In this document: piece after piece, positions 5,920 to 11,935 of the stretch
Numbering within the stretch: position 1 is the stretch's first letter
Layout of the letters: every line of letters begins with the position of its first letter
From: DASUCS01 sp036275935
GTDB lineage: Bacteria; Actinomycetota; Acidimicrobiia; Acidimicrobiales; JACDCH01
Assembly (NCBI GenBank): GCA_036275935.1
Contig: DASUCS010000324.1
Location: 1 to 11,935 of the forward strand
DNA length: 11,935 nucleotides
Direction: 5' to 3'
Notes under the pieces: generated by a model
What the model was told of the DNA's origin: nothing
What the model saw: the letters and a program-made list of their open reading frames with translations, nothing else
Database searches by the model: none
Position numbers and translations under genes: made by a program

Positions 5920-5933
5920 GGGCATCGAGTCCC
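5920..5933 (-). promoter_or_regulatory. DosR-like box, proximal site upstream of split-barrel copy 2
   Basis: Minus strand GGGACTCGATGCCC. The left half GGGACT is exact to the mycobacterial consensus; the right half is degenerate (NGCCC). It ends 55 nt before the ATG at 5864. Its centre is 23 bp from the second site, about two helical turns, as expected for tandem dimer sites. Confidence 0.45.
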
Positions 5934-5942
5934 GATTCGCGA

Positions 5943-5956
5943 GTGACCGAGGTCCC
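5943..5956 (-). promoter_or_regulatory. DosR-like box, distal site upstream of split-barrel copy 2
   Basis: Minus strand GGGACCTCGGTCAC. The left half GGGAC is exact and the right half GTCAC has one mismatch to GTCCC. It is the distal member of a tandem pair and overlaps the left arm of the hairpin downstream of the multicopper oxidase. Confidence 0.45.
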
Positions 5957-5979
5957 GATCCGGAGGACTCGGACCTCGG
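5947..5979. terminator. Inverted repeat downstream of the multicopper oxidase
   Basis: A perfect 9-bp stem (CCGAGGTCC at 5947-5955 with GGACCTCGG at 5971-5979) around a 15-nt loop, starting 7 nt after the multicopper oxidase stop codon. There is no T tract. It could act as a terminator, or the arms could be a symmetric protein-binding site; it overlaps the distal DosR-like box. Confidence 0.4.
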
Positions 5980-5986
5980 CGATGAG

Positions 5987-7381
5987 CTACTTGACCACCA
6001 GGGCCGTGACCATCCCGAACATGCCGTTCTCGTTCTCCGCGTGCGGGAGGATGTGGCAGTGCCACACCCACGTGCCGGGCTCCGTGGCGTGCACGAGCAC
6101 CGTGTAGCGCTCGCCCGGGGCGACGGTGACGGTGTCTTCCTCCTGCGGGGTGGCGACGGGGAAGCCGTCCTTGGCAATGACGAGCTGCGACATCCCGTGC
6201 AGGTGCATCGGATGGATCTGCGTGCCTTCGTTCAGGTAGTGCACCTCGACCCAGTCGCCCTGGTTGGCGACGATCGGCGCCGTGGCGGGGAACGACTTGC
6301 CGTTGATCGCGTAGCTGATCACCCCGGAGTCGTCGAGCATCATCGTCTGCTCCTGACTCACCGTGACGCCGGCCGGGACGGGCATCTCGCCGACGAGGAT
6401 CGCGCCGGCCAGACCATCGGGCACCTGCTCGACCGCGTTGTGGTGCGAGTGGTACATGCCGACCTGCGGCGTGGACTGCACAGTCCACTCGTAGGTGAAG
6501 TCCTCTCCAGACTTCACGGGATCCTGGGTCGCGTAGGTCACGCCGTCCATCGCGTTCGGCACCGTCAGACCGTGGAAGTGGATCGACGTCGACTGGGGCA
6601 GGTGATTGTGGAGGATGATGCGGACGTGGTCGCTTGGGTCGACCTTGATCGTCGGCCCCGGCACAGTGCCGTTGTACGTCATCGCATCGACGACCTTGCC
6701 CGGGGAGACCTCCCACTTCGTGATCGCGGTGGTCAGCTCGAACTGCTTCGTGCCGTCCGGCAGGATCGTCGGAGCCAGCAGCTGCCCGCCGAGACCTTGC
6801 GTCTTCGCCGGGAAGGCCGTCATGGAGTCCTGCATGGCCTTGTCCATCTGCTCCGGCGTCATCGACGACGACGAGCTCATGTCCATGCCCGCCATGTTCG
6901 TGTTCGTGTTGGCGGCCGCTGCATCCGTGCCGCCGGCCGTCACGTGCAGTGCCGCCTTCATCCCCGCGTCCTTGTGGCCCGGGACCTGGCAGATCAGCGT
7001 GTAGTTCCCGGGAGAGAGCGACGACAGATCCAGGTGTTCGCTCTTGCCCGGGTCGATCATCGGCGTCGCCAGGTTGGTGCCGTCGACCGCCAAGTTGTGC
7101 TGGACCTGGCCGTTGTTCGTGACGTGGATCCCCGCGCCGGTCGTGGCGTTCACGGTGCTCGGTGAGATCGTGAACTCGGACAACGTGACCGCCGCTGTGG
7201 TGTCCGCGGTCGAGGTGGACGATGCACCGTCGCCCTTGCCGGATCCGACGACCACGGCGACGACGATCGCGAGCACGCCGAGCACGCCGAACAACGTGAG
7301 CAGGAAGGCATACGCCTGCCGTGCTGACTCCTTGTCGTCCGCCTCGAGCTCGCGCGCCACCGGTTCTTCGGAAATGGTCAT
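5987..7381 (-). CDS. Membrane-anchored cupredoxin/two-domain multicopper oxidase fusion
   Basis: A 464-residue protein in four parts. One transmembrane segment (about 24-46) with a charged cytoplasmic N-terminus anchors it outside the membrane. A cupredoxin domain (about 65-148) carries a full type 1 copper set: His95, Cys131, His136, Met141. A Met-rich linker (163-187, MAGMDM and four further Met) follows. Then come two multicopper-oxidase domains: HFHG (268-271) and HSH (311-313) in the first, HPMHLHG (390-396) and HCHILPH (441-447) in the second. Trinuclear-centre histidines are complete and the second type 1 site uses Cys442 with Met454. The first oxidase domain lacks a type 1 Cys, the layout of type B two-domain laccases. 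Likely reaction: oxidise a substrate or metal and reduce O2 to water. NirK-type nitrite reductase is less likely because the HCH trinuclear pattern is laccase-like. It is monocistronic, with a near-perfect DosR-like box 58 nt upstream. Confidence 0.88.
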   Translation of the reverse strand: MTISEEPVARELEADDKESARQAYAFLLTLFGVLGVLAIVVAVVVGSGKGDGASSTSTADTTAAVTLSEFTISPSTVNATTGAGIHVTNNGQVQHNLAVDGTNLATPMIDPGKSEHLDLSSLSPGNYTLICQVPGHKDAGMKAALHVTAGGTDAAAANTNTNMAGMDMSSSSSMTPEQMDKAMQDSMTAFPAKTQGLGGQLLAPTILPDGTKQFELTTAITKWEVSPGKVVDAMTYNGTVPGPTIKVDPSDHVRIILHNHLPQSTSIHFHGLTVPNAMDGVTYATQDPVKSGEDFTYEWTVQSTPQVGMYHSHHNAVEQVPDGLAGAILVGEMPVPAGVTVSQEQTMMLDDSGVISYAINGKSFPATAPIVANQGDWVEVHYLNEGTQIHPMHLHGMSQLVIAKDGFPVATPQEEDTVTVAPGERYTVLVHATEPGTWVWHCHILPHAENENGMFGMVTALVVK

Positions 7382-7439
7382 GGGTGCGATCCTGCGCGAT
7401 GGGCGGGCGCATCAGCAGGGCCCGCCGTCATCCCGAGTC

Positions 7440-7453
7440 GGGACTTTGGTCCC
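7440..7453 (-). promoter_or_regulatory. Near-perfect DosR/DevR-like box upstream of the multicopper oxidase
   Basis: Minus strand GGGACCAAAGTCCC (plus strand GGGACTTTGGTCCC), in the 78-bp gap between two genes. Both half sites GGGAC/GTCCC are exact and the plus-strand core GGGACTTT-GTCCC matches the mycobacterial DosR consensus TTSGGGACTWWAGTCCCSAA at all but one core position. It ends 58 nt before the ATG at 7381. A partly overlapping palindrome TCCCGA-G-TCGGGA (7431-7443) sits beside it. This is the strongest of the five sites. Confidence 0.65.
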
Positions 7454-7459
7454 AACCCG

Positions 7460-7885
7460 CTATGACGCGTGGAGCGCGGCTCGTACCCGCTCGAGCGCGG
7501 CGAGCACGGCGGCGCGCACATTGCTCAGCGGCTTGGCTGCATCAGTGCGCAGTCGGTCGATCGCATCCCGCACATCCATCTCGGCGAGGTGACCCTGCAC
7601 CTGCAGGTCGTCGACCAGGCCGCGCCACGCGTCGACGAGCTCCGACAACGTGTCGGACAGCTGCTCTTTCGTTGCCGCCCGCTCGGCCTCGGCCTCCGCC
7701 GTGGCCAGCGCGAGATCGGCCTGCAGCGCGGCGATCGCCTTGCGAGCCGCAGCCGACTCGTGGCGCCAGGCGTCGCGCTGGATCTGGTCCAGCTCGTCCA
7801 ACGTCTTGCGGAGCGCAGCCGCCTCCGCGTGGAACCGGTCGACCGTCGCCTTGGGTGCGGTGGACGCGGTGTCGAGCGCAGTCAT
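7460..7885 (-). CDS. Small helical (coiled-coil-like) protein, family not recognised
   Basis: A 141-residue, almost entirely helical protein without cysteines. It is rich in Ala, Leu, Glu, Asp, Arg and Gln, with heptad-like runs across about residues 18-80 (for example FHAEAAALRKTLDELDQI and KEQLSDTLSELVDAWRGL). There is no signal peptide or membrane segment. The reading frame stays open to 7984, but the start at 7885 is chosen because GAGGAGG lies 8 nt upstream and the upstream extension is arginine-rich and unlike the rest. It forms its own unit between the exporter permease and the multicopper oxidase. A weak DosR-like box lies 73 nt upstream. A stress-associated structural or phasin-like role is possible, but nothing in the sequence proves a function. 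Confidence 0.75.
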   Translation of the reverse strand: MTALDTASTAPKATVDRFHAEAAALRKTLDELDQIQRDAWRHESAAARKAIAALQADLALATAEAEAERAATKEQLSDTLSELVDAWRGLVDDLQVQGHLAEMDVRDAIDRLRTDAAKPLSNVRAAVLAALERVRAALHAS

Positions 7886-7893
7886 GACGCTCA

Positions 7894-7900
7894 CCTCCTC
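7894..7900 (-). promoter_or_regulatory. Ribosome-binding site fixing the start of the helical protein
   Basis: GAGGAGG on the minus strand, 8 nt before the ATG at 7885, inside the longer possible reading frame; it argues for the 141-residue product. Confidence 0.7.
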
Positions 7901-7958
7901 GCGGTTCTTCGTGAACCGTCTCACTCGTGATCGTCGCGTCACCGGCGCCCGGCTCCTA

Positions 7959-7972
7959 GGGCCGAACGTCCT
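7959..7972 (-). promoter_or_regulatory. Weak DosR-like box upstream of the helical protein
   Basis: Minus strand AGGACGTTCGGCCC, two mismatches from a symmetric GGGAC-N4-GTCCC site. It lies in the 110-bp gap after the permease gene and ends 73 nt before the ATG at 7885. Ten of 14 positions, including the block TTCGGCCC, match the site at 4767-4780, which is the main reason for listing it. Confidence 0.3.
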
Positions 7973-7995
7973 GCGTTCACGCATTCGACGACCGG

Positions 7996-10548
7996 CTACT
8001 CGGTGACGACGGCCTTGAGCACGTCGAGCTTGGCAGCGCGCCGACCGGGAAGGATGGCGGCCACGACGCCGGCGAGCCAGGCGAGCACGACCACGATCGC
8101 GAGGCTGGTGACCGGCGCGCTGAACTGGTCGATCCCTTCATCGCTGAGCGCACGGACGAGTGACCAGCCGAAGAACAGTCCGATCAGCAGCCCGAGCAGC
8201 GTCCCCTGCATCGCGATGATCACCGACTCCCATCTGATCGTGGACCGGAGCTGCGCGCGTGTCATGCCGACCGCCCGCAACAGGCCGAGCTCGCGGGTAC
8301 GTTCGAAGATCGAGAGTGCCAACGTGTTGCCGATGCCGAGCAGCGCGATCACGATCGCCAACGCGAGCAGCGCATAGACCAGCGCCAGCATCTGGTTGAT
8401 GGGCTTGGCCTGCGCGTCCTTGTAGCCCTGCTGGTCGAGCACGGTCACGCCGGGATACTGCTTGGCGACGTTCTTGACAGCGGTCATCGCCGCGTCGGTG
8501 CTCACACCGTCGGCCTTCTTCGCGAAGACCTGCATGTCGTAGCGGTTGGCGAAGTTCGCCTCGTAGGCGGCCATCCCGAGGACGTAGTTGCCCGCGGGAC
8601 GGTTCTCGCCGTAGATCATGGCCACCCGCATCTGCTTGAGTCCGCTCTGCGCGTACAGAACCGGCAGCGTGCTGCCGATCGTCAGGTGCTTCTCGTTGGC
8701 CACATCCTTGTAGACGGCGATGGCGTCGACGCCGAGGTCGTCCTTCGAACCTGCGAGCACCTTCGGATCGAACAGGTCGAACGCCGTCGCCGGATCGACG
8801 GCGGCGATCATCTCGACCGACTTGTCGATCTCCGCGGTGCCGATGCGCAGACCGGTCGCCGCCGAGATCTCGGGAAGACCGTTGACCTGCCTGGCCAGAC
8901 CCGGATCGACGCCGCCGTTCATGCCCGTTCCCGGATCGATCGCGATGTCGCCGGTGAAGGCGCGGTCGACCGTCGCGTTGATCGATGCAGTCGTCGACGA
9001 GGCCAGGATCGTGATGAAGGCGACGAGGCCGACCCCGATCATCAGCGCGGACGCACTCGCGGCGGTCCGCTTCGGGTTGCGCATCGCGTTCTCGCGGGCG
9101 AGCTCGCCCGTGACGCCTCGCAACTTGGGTAGCGGCCAACCCAGCATGCGGCTGAGCGGCAGCGACACGGTGCGGCCGAGGACCGAGACGCCGAAGAACA
9201 CCAGCAGCGCGCCGAGGCCCACGATCGGCAGCGTGTTGCCGGTGTCGCCGAACAGACCCAGGAACAGGGCGCCGATACCGGACGCCAGGATCGTGCAGCC
9301 CACGAGGATCCTCTGCTTCGAGCCGTAGCCCGTGCTGCCGGTGAAGACCGACTGCATCGCCGCGACCGGCGGAACCTTCGAAGCCTTCCGGGCCGGTGAG
9401 AACGCGGCGATCACCGTGATGCCCATCCCGGCGACGAGGGAGATGAGCGCGGTGTTCATCGTGAACACCACACCGCCGCCCGGCACGTCGAAGCCGAGGG
9501 CCTGGATCATGGCCTTGAGGCCGGCCGCGACGAAGACGCCGGCGACCAGCCCCACGACAGAGGCCGCCAGCCCGACGAGCAACGCCTCGATCACCACCGA
9601 GACCAGCACCTGACGCTTGCTCGCGCCGAGTGCTCGAAGCAGCGCGCTCTCACGCGTGCGCTGCGCAACGGTGATCGAGAACGTGTTGAAGATCATGAAC
9701 GCTCCGACCAGCAGTGCGACCGTCGCGAACACGAGCATGAACGTCGTGAAGAACGACATGGCCTGGCGCATCTGATCCTGTGACTCCGCAGTGATCTTGG
9801 CGCCGGTCAAGGCCTCGGTCCCCGGCGGGATGACCTTCGCCACGCGGTCGGTGAGCGTCTGCTGCGAGACGCCGTCGGCGGCGACCATGGTGATCTCGTC
9901 GTACTTGCCGACTTCACCGACGAGTCGCTGCGCGGCTCCCTGCGTGAACACGACGCAGGTCGCGCCGGCCGGGCTGTCGGCGTCGCCGAACCTGGCGATT
10001 CCCACGATCTTCATCTGTTGCGGCGGACCCTGTACGAGGATCGTCGCCGTGTCCCCGACGACGAAACCGGCGTCGGCCGCGCTCTTCTTGTCGAGCACGA
10101 TCTCGTCGTCGGCTTGCGGTGACCTGCCCTCGGCCAGCACGAAGGGATTCAGCTCCTTCGTGTCGATCCAGCCGAAGCCCAGTGTGGGCGCGCCGTTCGA
10201 CGGGTTGCCCATCGCCTGACCCTGCTTGTCGACGATGCGAGCAAAGCCGACGGTCAATCCTTCGGCTTTCGCCACGCCGTCGACACCGCGGACGGTGTCG
10301 AGCAACGACGCGTCGACCCGACCGCGCTGCTCACCCGTGTTCTGCAGGCCTTCGAACGCGGCCTTCTCGCGGACGACCGAGTCGGTGCCCGCGTAGACGC
10401 TCGACATCAGCTTGTCGAAGGTCTGGTTCATCGTGGCGTTCAACACGAGCGTCCCGGCGAGGAACGCGACCCCCAAGCTCACTGCGAGCGCGGTCATGGC
10501 CAGCCGCATCTTGTGGGCGACCATTCCTTTCATCGTGGTGCGGAACAT
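7996..10548 (-). CDS. ABC exporter permease, FtsX/MacB-like, two FtsX domains
   Basis: An 850-residue permease with about ten predicted membrane segments: near 16-38, 266-290, 318-345, 362-384, 414-434, 440-460, 498-520, 718-742, 775-798 and 814-836. Extracytoplasmic MacB-type domains (about 40-260 and 522-715) precede each FtsX domain. The recurrent post-TM motif is seen twice: QRTRESALLRALGASKRQV (296-314) and ERTRELGLLRAVGMTRAQL (749-767), the coupling region for the ATPase. The architecture is the common actinobacterial long permease. Substrate unknown; such transporters act on lipoproteins, peptides or antibiotics, or transmit mechanical force. The start is 6 nt after the ATPase stop, with GGAG 9 nt ahead of the ATG, so the two form one operon. 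No sign of truncation. Confidence 0.93.
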   Translation of the reverse strand: MFRTTMKGMVAHKMRLAMTALAVSLGVAFLAGTLVLNATMNQTFDKLMSSVYAGTDSVVREKAAFEGLQNTGEQRGRVDASLLDTVRGVDGVAKAEGLTVGFARIVDKQGQAMGNPSNGAPTLGFGWIDTKELNPFVLAEGRSPQADDEIVLDKKSAADAGFVVGDTATILVQGPPQQMKIVGIARFGDADSPAGATCVVFTQGAAQRLVGEVGKYDEITMVAADGVSQQTLTDRVAKVIPPGTEALTGAKITAESQDQMRQAMSFFTTFMLVFATVALLVGAFMIFNTFSITVAQRTRESALLRALGASKRQVLVSVVIEALLVGLAASVVGLVAGVFVAAGLKAMIQALGFDVPGGGVVFTMNTALISLVAGMGITVIAAFSPARKASKVPPVAAMQSVFTGSTGYGSKQRILVGCTILASGIGALFLGLFGDTGNTLPIVGLGALLVFFGVSVLGRTVSLPLSRMLGWPLPKLRGVTGELARENAMRNPKRTAASASALMIGVGLVAFITILASSTTASINATVDRAFTGDIAIDPGTGMNGGVDPGLARQVNGLPEISAATGLRIGTAEIDKSVEMIAAVDPATAFDLFDPKVLAGSKDDLGVDAIAVYKDVANEKHLTIGSTLPVLYAQSGLKQMRVAMIYGENRPAGNYVLGMAAYEANFANRYDMQVFAKKADGVSTDAAMTAVKNVAKQYPGVTVLDQQGYKDAQAKPINQMLALVYALLALAIVIALLGIGNTLALSIFERTRELGLLRAVGMTRAQLRSTIRWESVIIAMQGTLLGLLIGLFFGWSLVRALSDEGIDQFSAPVTSLAIVVVLAWLAGVVAAILPGRRAAKLDVLKAVVTE

Positions 10549-10554
10549 CGTCCG

Positions 10555-11328
10555 TCACTCCCCGAAGCGCTTCATCCGCTCGAGCACCCGCTCGGCGGTG
10601 GGTTGCAGCATCTCGTCGACGACCTTGCCGTCGGCGAGGAACACGATCCGGTCCGCATAGCTCGCCGCGACGGGATCGTGGGTGACCATGACGATGGTCT
10701 GGTGCAGGTCGGCGACCGCGTCCTGCATGAAGTGCAGGATCTCCGCGCCGGACTTCGAGTCGAGGTTCCCCGTCGGTTCGTCGGCGAAGATGATCTGCGG
10801 CCTGCTGGCCAGGGCACGGGCGACCGCGACGCGTTGCTGCTGGCCGCCGGAGAGCTCGTTCGGTCGATGCGCCAGCCGGTCGCGCAGCCTGACGGTGTCG
10901 ATCACCTTGTCGATCCACTCGACGTCGCCCTTGTGGCCGGCGAGCAGCAGGGGCAGCTTGATGTTCTCGATCGCCGTCAGCGTCGGAATCAAGTTGAAGG
11001 ACTGGAAGACGAAACCGACCTCGTCCCTGCGCAAAATGGTGAGGTGGCGGTCGTCGAGGGTGCTGAGGTCGCGGTCTCCGATGTAGGCCTTGCCGGACGT
11101 GAGGGTGTCGAGGCCGGCGATGCAGTGCAGCAGCGTCGACTTCCCGGAGCCGGACGGTCCCATGATCGCGGTGAACCGCCCCTGTTCGAACTCGACGGTG
11201 ACCCCGTCGAGCGCGCGCACCTCGGTCTGGCCTTTGCCGTAGATCTTGTACGCGTCCACCGTGTGGGCCGCTGCCGGAAGGGGGGCCTCTGTCGCCGGAG
11301 AGAGGTCGTCATGGACGAGCGTCGTCAT
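10555..11328 (-). CDS. ABC transporter ATP-binding protein (MacB/LolD type)
   Basis: A 257-residue nucleotide-binding subunit with all motifs intact: Walker A GPSGSGKST (57-65), Q-loop VFQSFN with Gln109, signature LSGGQQQR (159-166), Walker B IIFADE with catalytic Glu184, D-loop GNLDS and switch His217 (VTHDP). FNLIPTLTAIENI and DEPTGNLDSKSG are typical of the MacB/LolD/FtsE branch, which pairs with FtsX-type permeases. The ATG is preceded by AAGGAGG with a 7-nt spacer. The first 24 or so residues form a short extension before the usual fold. It is the first gene of the exporter operon and is divergent from the solute-binding protein. Confidence 0.95.
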   Translation of the reverse strand: MTTLVHDDLSPATEAPLPAAAHTVDAYKIYGKGQTEVRALDGVTVEFEQGRFTAIMGPSGSGKSTLLHCIAGLDTLTSGKAYIGDRDLSTLDDRHLTILRRDEVGFVFQSFNLIPTLTAIENIKLPLLLAGHKGDVEWIDKVIDTVRLRDRLAHRPNELSGGQQQRVAVARALASRPQIIFADEPTGNLDSKSGAEILHFMQDAVADLHQTIVMVTHDPVAASYADRIVFLADGKVVDEMLQPTAERVLERMKRFGE

Positions 11329-11351
11329 AGCGGCGCCTCCTTGCGGAGCTG

Positions 11352-11935
11352 ATGTTGTTCTCGAACGATCGTGCGCGCTTCTGGTCCGCCCCCGGTAGGG
11401 GCTTCGGTCACAGGGCGTTCGCGGCGTTCCTCTTGTTGGTGGCCGCGTGCTCGTCGGGCGGACAGAGCGCGTCGAACGCGCTGCGAGGCGCGCGTATCCA
11501 GGTGCTCGCGGTCTGGACCGGGGCAGAACAGGAGCGGTTCCAGCAGGTGATCCGAGAGTTCGAGACCGAAACCGGGGCGTCGGTTCAGTACGTCGCCGCG
11601 GGCCACCGGATCGGCGACGTTCTCGAGGAGCAGCGCGCCGCCAACCAACTGCCGGACGTCGCCTTCCTGCCCCAACCGGGTCTGCTGCAGCAGTACGTGC
11701 GCGAGGGGCGACTCGTACCGTTGGACAGCGCGGCGGCGACCGAGGTGGCGCGCAACTACCCGAAGATCTGGCGCGAGCTCGGGTCGGTCGACGGTCGCGT
11801 CTACGGCGTGTGGTTCAAAGCCGCCGACAAGTCGCTGGTCTGGTATCGGGTCGGCGCGTTCGAACGCGCCGGAATCGTGCCGCCGCGCACGATCGAAGGA
11901 CTCGAGGCGGTCGCGCGATCGGTCACCGCGGCAGG
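11352..11935 (+). CDS. Extracellular solute-binding lipoprotein (partial, runs off the right edge)
   Basis: The first 194 codons of a solute-binding protein, open to the window end. After a basic N-terminus (NDRARFW, GRGFGHR) comes a hydrophobic stretch and the lipobox VAAC at about residues 30-33, so the mature protein starts with a lipidated cysteine. The mature part has the family 1/carbohydrate-type binding-protein start: IQVLAVWTGAEQERFQQVIREFETETG, split here as IQVLAVWTG (49-57) and FQQVIREFETETG (63-75), then LPDVAFLPQPG and VYGVWFKAADKSLVWYR-type segments. This resembles alpha-glucoside or oligosaccharide-binding proteins of ABC importers. The expected permease genes would lie to the right. 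ATG at 11352 has GGAG only 3 nt ahead; the TTG next codon is an alternative. Only 23 bp separate it from the exporter start. Confidence 0.85.
   Translation, partial: MLFSNDRARFWSAPGRGFGHRAFAAFLLLVAACSSGGQSASNALRGARIQVLAVWTGAEQERFQQVIREFETETGASVQYVAAGHRIGDVLEEQRAANQLPDVAFLPQPGLLQQYVREGRLVPLDSAAATEVARNYPKIWRELGSVDGRVYGVWFKAADKSLVWYRVGAFERAGIVPPRTIEGLEAVARSVTAA

Noticed and set aside
5867..7165. 432-codon plus-strand open frame opposite the multicopper oxidase
   Set aside because: Its translation is a low-complexity Arg/His/Asp/Val mixture mirroring codon bias of the real gene; all copper motifs are on the minus strand.
5987..7381. Copper nitrite reductase (NirK) reading of the multicopper oxidase
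   Set aside because: The first oxidase domain lacks the type 1 Cys motif of NirK, and the HCH-x3-H pattern in the last domain indicates a trinuclear-centre oxidase.
1..11935. CRISPR arrays, tRNA/rRNA genes, insertion sequences or phage genes
   Set aside because: No regularly spaced repeats, no cloverleaf or rRNA-like stretch, and no transposase, integrase or phage protein signature was seen on either strand.

Overview
The window is GC-rich with very high gene density, strong GAGGAG-type ribosome-binding sites and actinobacterial family content (DUF1876, small split-barrel flavin proteins, a MacB/FtsX-type exporter). I infer an actinomycetote, possibly of the Acidimicrobiia; the class is a guess. 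Almost everything lies on the minus strand. Only the first gene and the truncated last gene are on the plus strand. No stretch above 300 bases lacks a gene. Bases 1-79, ahead of the first gene, show only its ribosome-binding site.

Layout, left to right. (1) 80-397, plus: a small DUF1876 protein, convergent with the next unit across a perfect hairpin that contains both stop codons. (2) 4710 down to 405, minus: a tight six-gene unit encoding a flavin split-barrel protein, an AhpD-like CxxC protein, a sulfide:quinone-oxidoreductase-family flavoprotein, a TusE/DsrC-like sulfur carrier, a DsrE-family protein and a SufS-like cysteine desulfurase homologue. This reads as a sulfide/persulfide handling operon. 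(3) 5864 down to 4756, minus: a second split-barrel protein and an unrecognised cysteine-rich protein with a receiver-like N-terminus. (4) 7381 down to 5987, minus: a membrane-anchored cupredoxin/two-domain multicopper oxidase fusion. (5) 7885 down to 7460, minus: a small helical, coiled-coil-like protein. (6) 11328 down to 7996, minus: an ABC exporter (ATPase plus 850-residue FtsX-type permease). (7) 11352 to the right edge, plus: the start of a lipoprotein solute-binding protein, divergent from the exporter with only 23 bp between start codons.

The main observation is regulatory. Four consecutive minus-strand units (2 to 5) each have upstream a 14-bp element of the form GGGAC-N4-GNCCC, read in the direction of transcription. 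The one ahead of the multicopper oxidase is an almost perfect match to the mycobacterial DosR/DevR (dormancy/hypoxia) box. In three units the element ends 55-58 nt before the start codon. The gene content (DUF1876, as in Rv1738, and split-barrel flavin proteins) also resembles the M. tuberculosis DosR regulon. The working hypothesis is a hypoxia/NO-type dormancy regulon outside the mycobacteria that has recruited a sulfur-relay operon and a copper oxidase. The regulator itself is not in the window.
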